Assembly: GCA_030141605.1 (NCBI GenBank)
Contig: JAQGDQ010001582.1
Span: 1 to 33,914 of the forward strand
Source of the DNA: Tubiluchus corallicola
Lineage: Eukaryota; Priapulida; Priapulimorpha; Priapulimorphida; Tubiluchidae
Reading direction: 5' to 3'
Length of the DNA: 33,914 bases
How positions within the stretch are numbered: position 1 is the stretch's first letter; each line of letters begins with the position of its first letter. The position numbers were made by a program, and so were the translations under genes. Below, piece after piece: positions 29,813 through 33,914 of this stretch. The notes below the pieces were generated by a model. It was given only the letters and a program-made list of their open reading frames with translations. It did no database searches and was not told the DNA's origin.

Positions 29813-30299
29813 GTGTTTACAATTATTAAAGAAAGTGGCTGGTAGAATATGAAACATACTGAGTTACTCGTAATGCTCACAACTTTGGGAGGCTTCAGAC
29901 AAAAAATCAGAAGTAAGATGAAGCCATCCATTACTCAAGGCGGAGATGCTTACAGCAGGGTTTACGGGATTACGCGAACTAATTGCATAAATATAGTCAA
30001 TTACGCCAGGCTGATTTAATAGATTAAATACCCAGTTGGTTTGCTGAAGATGAGGAAAGTTTGGTCGTTGTTTATGGAAACGACTTCGTGGACGGAGAGG
30101 GTTTTGTTGTTAGAAAATGTTGAGGTAATTACTGTAGAATAAATATAGGGGTTCTCTAGAGGCAAAATACTAGCCAGTGTGTGTGCGCATGTGCTGAGAA
30201 GATTCAGAATTGAGAATGACGAAGTTGGGATTCGAATATCGAGGTTTAGCACGATGGATATTGCATTAAGTAGTAAGATCGGTAGGCTGTGACTGAGAA

Positions 30300-30334
<35 letters not shown>

Positions 30335-30399
30335 AGAGGGGGGAGAGGGAGGAGAGGTGAGGGTAAGGGAGGGGAGGGAATACGCTAGTGGAAGAATGT
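29813..30399. other. Single-copy flank with a GA tract
   Basis: Unique sequence is followed by a (GA)n and GGGA-rich tract (30297-30378). A 78-codon minus frame (30016-30252) has no recognised motif. Confidence 0.4.
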
Positions 30400-30705
30400 T
30401 TTTGCTGTTGAAAATTATGTTAGTTTGTGACGAAATGCACACGTTCTACAACTTATACGTGAGTAGAGTGGTAAATTTTAAATTTGAATTTTTATCTTGA
30501 AACCAATTTTCACTTTCGCAAACACGTGCAACACACTCGTTAAATATTTTTGATGTTGAAAATTATGTTCGTTTGTGATGTCATCAACAGTTGGGCTCGC
30601 CCGCCTTTGATTAAGTTTTTAATATATAATTTAATTATCAGAAACGGGTTTGCAGTATTAATTGTGTTGAAATGTATATTTTTATCAGATTTGAAAATGG
30701 GGTAG
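30400..30705 (-). repeat. Dispersed repeat family C, copy 3 (reverse)
   Basis: The reverse complement matches 11391-11600: CCCCATTTTCAAATC, ATACATTTCAACACAATTAA, GGCGGGCGAGCCCAACT, GATGACATCACAAAC, GTGTTGCACGTGTTTGCG. It abuts the left arm of the foldback element. Confidence 0.7.
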
Positions 30706-30711
30706 TATATG

Positions 30712-31462
30712 ATACATATAGTTGATTCTAGCATGAGTCGTTTATTAATGAATACTTGATTAAGAGACAGCCTACATAATAACTTAAATACAATTATACG
30801 TACAATACAATAATACAATTATTACAAAATTATTATTATTACAATTATTACAGTTATAATACAATTTGTGTAGTATTACGGTTATTACAGCAGTACATAT
30901 AGTTGATTCTAGCATAAGTTGTTTATTAATGAATACTTGATTAAGAGACAGTCTACGTAATAACTTAAATGCAATTATACGTACAATAACATAATAGAAT
31001 TATTACAAATTTATTTTAATTACAATAATTACAGTTATAATACAATTAGTGTAGTATTACAGTTATTACAGCAGTACATATAGTTGATTCTAGCATGAGT
31101 TGTTTATTAATGAGTACTTGATTGAGAGACAGTCTACATAATAACTTAAAATACAATTATACGAACAATACAATAATAGAATTATTACAAATTTATTATT
31201 ATTACAATATTACAGTTATAATACAATTAGTGTAGTATTACAGTTATTACAGCAATACATATAGTTGATTCTAGCATGAGTTGTTTATTAATGAGTACTT
31301 GATTGAGAGACAGCCTACATAATAACTAAAAATACAATTATACGTACAATCAGCTAACAAAACGTTTAGTGGACTTTATGTAGTTCTGCAACAATTTGAA
31401 GAGATATCACGTGACTAAACAGCCAGTTGAAACAGCAAAGGAGGTACTCAAAGATGGGGAAG
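30712..31462 (+). mobile_element. Left arm of a foldback element (180-bp tandem units)
   Basis: Units starting ACATATAGTTGATTCTAGCA lie at about 30712, 30893, 31073 and 31253 (period about 180 bp). They are AT-rich, with TTATTACAGTTATAATACAA. From 31351 a unique inner segment (CAGCTAACAAAACGTTTAGT through AAGATGGGGAAG at 31462) is the exact inverse of the right arm with about two mismatches in 112 bp. Arms made of tandem repeats plus a unique inner part are the hallmark of foldback-type elements. Confidence 0.85.
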
Positions 31463-32654
31463 GTACTATGGATCCTGTCTTTCTTTAAACGAACGAGGGT
31501 AAACCTTGTGGTTAGAACAGTCTTAAAAAGTGGGTTATTGGGGATTTCGTTGTTCTAAATGCACAGCTTGATTGAGTTTTAAAACGTTTGCGGGTCTATG
31601 CTCTTTGGTAAAGCGGTATTTGGTTTCTTTTACGCCACTTCAATGATCGATGTTCAACAGCATTTACATGTTGCAAAACAGATGGCCAAACCAAAAATAA
31701 GCAGCCAACACTTCCCCGGAGATGTTTGGGGGTCAGTTTACGACTGTGTGAAAACGCTTATTTCAATGCCACAACAATTCAACAAACACGGTGGGTCAGC
31801 AAACTAAGTGGGGGTGAGAGTTTTTTCAGAAGTGAATGGAGTGAGTCAAACATTACTGTTGTGGCCAATGTGCCCCTTTTAGGTGACAAATATTTTTGTC
31901 ATTAGTAACTGGTAATTAAAGCACAAGAAAACATCCTTCATAAATTCGTCATGGAGTTTTAGACCGCTGCCTTGTTGTATACAGAGCTTGCGTTAACAGT
32001 AACGTTGTATAAAACTTATAAATCAAATTTAGGCGGGAAGACATTTTAACGGCAAGTTGTTTGCTAACATAATCACGGCATTCGTAGCACACATTTCACT
32101 AGCTAGTGTATTAGCCTGTAGGACAATATGGACCTGAGTAAAGTACTGTACAGATACAGCACGAGCAGTGCAGCATAATCGCGTGAGTTTAAAATTACAA
32201 ACGTTTTGTGCAGCGTTACGACCGACGCAAGTCCTGCATGCAAAAAGGCAGTATGTAAGTGATGTAAAATTTCAATCCAAATTCTTTAAGCTTTGTGTAA
32301 GTGGAGGGTTTTCTTGTGCTTTAAAACTGTATATTCCAGTCTGGAAGCCTGCGATAACTGTAACTGGTGACATTATTCGTTGTCTGAAAAGCATCAAATG
32401 CACTAAATCTTGGCGTGGAGCGTCTGCATAGAGTGCAACTGCAGTAGCCATGTTTTTAACAATACCTGATGCCTAATGCTTTCAGGAAACGTTTACATAC
32501 CCAGACAAAGGCAACTGTAACAGGAATTATTACGGTATCGTAGACGTTACCGTTCAAACTTGTCTGAACATGTGAACGAATTTCACAGTGGATGTTCTAA
32601 TAGGCAATTATAAGGGAAGTGCAGATTAAACATTTCCAAGTGAAGCCACAGCAT
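31463..32654. other. Interior of the foldback element
   Basis: About 1.2 kb separates the two arms. Open frames of 69 (31598-31807, ATG start) and 87 codons (32168-32431) show no transposase motif I recognise, so the copy seems non-autonomous. It contains a diverged family B copy (listed separately). The rest is single-copy. Confidence 0.5.
31917..32110 (+). repeat. Dispersed repeat family B, copy 3 (partial)
   Basis: The blocks GCACAAGAAAACATCCTTCA, TTGTTGTATACAGAGCTTGC, GACATTTTAACGGCAAG and GGCATTCGTAGCACACA match copies 1 and 2. It lies inside the foldback interior, so it was either captured by the element or inserted into it. Confidence 0.5.
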
Positions 32655-33914
32655 CTTCCCCATCTTTGAGTACCTCCTTTGCTGTTTCAACTAGCTGTTT
32701 AGTCACGTGATATCTCTTTAAATTGTTGCAGAACTACATAAAGTCCACTAAACGTTTTGTTAGCTGATTGTTCGTATAATTGTATTTTTAGTTATTATGT
32801 AGGCTGTCTCTCAATCAAGTACTCATTAGTAAACAACTCATGCTAGAATCAACTATATGTATTGCTGTAACAACTGTAATAATTGTAATAATAATAAATT
32901 TGTAATAATTGTATTATCGTATTGTACGTATAATTGTATTTTAAGTTGTTATGTAGGCTGTCTCTTAATCAAGTATTCATTAATAAACAACTCATGCTAG
33001 AAACAACTATATGTACTGCTGTAATAACTGTAATAATAATAAATTTGTAATAATTCTGTTATTGTATTGTTCGTATAATTGTATTCTAAGTTATTATGTA
33101 GGCTGTCTCTCAATCAAGTATTCATTAATAAACAACACATGCTAGAATCAACTATATGTACTGCTGTAATAACTGTCTACACTAATTGTACTGCAATATT
33201 GCAATATAATAAATTTGTAATAATTCTATTATTGTATTGTACGTGTAATTGTATTTTAAGTTATTATGTAGGCTGTCTTTCAATCAAGTACTCATTAATA
33301 AACAACTTATGCTAGAATCAACTATATGTATTGCTGTAATAACTGTAATACTACACTAATTGTATTATAACTGCAATAATTGCAATAATAATAAATTTGT
33401 AATAATTCTATTATTGTATTGTACGTGTAATTGTATTTTAAGTTATTATGTAGGCTGTCTTTCAATCAAGTACTCATTAATAAACAACTTATGCTAGAAT
33501 CAACTATATGTATTGCTGTAATAACTGTAATACTACACTAATTGTATTATAACTGCAATAATTGCAATAATAATAAATTTGTAATAATTCTATTATTGTA
33601 TTGTACGTGTAATTGTATTTTAAGTTATTATGTAGGCTGTCTTTCAATCAAGTACTCATTAATAAACAACTTATGCTAGAATCAACTATATGTATTGCTG
33701 TAATAACTGTAATACTACACTAATTGTATTATAACTGCAATAATTGCAATAATAATAAATTTGTAATAATTCTATTATTGTATTGTACGTGTAATTGTAT
33801 TTTAAGTTATTATGTAGGCTGTCTTTCAATCAAGTACTCATTAATAAACAACTTATGCTAGAATCAACTATATGTATTGCTGTAATAACTGTAATACTAC
33901 ACTAATTGTATTAT
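32655..33914 (-). mobile_element. Right arm of the foldback element, runs off the window
   Basis: The inner unique segment (32655-32767) mirrors 31351-31462. It is followed by inverted 180-bp units with TAGGCTGTCTYTCAATCAAG at about 32801, 32953, 33097, 33267, 33448, 33629 and 33810. The first spacings are shortened by deletions (about 152, 144, 170); the last ones are 181 bp and look identical, so the outer part was amplified recently. Each unit carries AATAAA twice on the plus strand. The right arm is at least 1.26 kb, longer than the left. Confidence 0.88.

Noticed and set aside
30215-30245. Second tRNA-like B box (ATTCGAATCC on the minus strand)
   Set aside because: No T stem or upstream A box; a chance match.

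Overview
This window looks like repeat-dominated intergenic or heterochromatin-like DNA from an animal genome, most likely an invertebrate. The species cannot be determined from the sequence. The evidence is a 5S rRNA-derived repeat of metazoan type, the decayed 3' end of a non-LTR retrotransposon, several short elements with terminal inverted repeats (TIRs), foldback structures and long satellite arrays. I find no protein-coding gene I can support. Nearly every long open frame is a tandem array whose unit length happens to be a multiple of three. By adding up my own array boundaries, roughly 40% of the window is tandem or low-complexity repeat.

Layout: a 96-bp satellite (1-994) and a trinucleotide tract (1053-1200); a single-copy stretch rich in homeodomain-like and CRE sites (1201-2125); TIR element A1, dispersed repeat B1 and a TA-flanked MITE (2126-3995); a 42-bp satellite of about 68 units (4289-7173), then a diverged inverted array of the same repeat (7350-7658) and a compact heat-shock-element plus TATA module that points back into both arrays (7663-7767). 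Next come 80-bp and 38-bp arrays (8265-10392), a 5S-headed repeat (10815-11299), repeat family C (11391-13430), purine tracts around a 21-bp array (13555-15412), and a nested region with repeat D, repeat B2, a piggyBac-like MITE, an AP-1 minisatellite and LINE relics (16171-19075).

The second half holds a GGAT/GGAC array (20092-20590), TIR element A2 with a partial third copy (20643-21260), CAAR and 59-bp arrays (21970-23064), an 861-bp tandem duplication carrying a pentanucleotide cascade (23234-25474), a TIR element that contains a 5S fragment (25552-26110), a 57-bp satellite of about 49 units (27001-29812), and a foldback element whose arms are 180-bp tandem repeats (30712 to the window end).

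The most distinctive observation is the 42-bp satellite. Each unit carries a splice-donor-like AGGTAAGT and a two-unit heat shock element, GAAAGTTC, at a spacing of four helical turns. A four-unit perfect heat shock element with a correctly spaced TATAWAAR box borders it, oriented to transcribe the array. This suggests, but does not prove, a stress-inducible satellite transcript. All functional statements are inferences from sequence alone.
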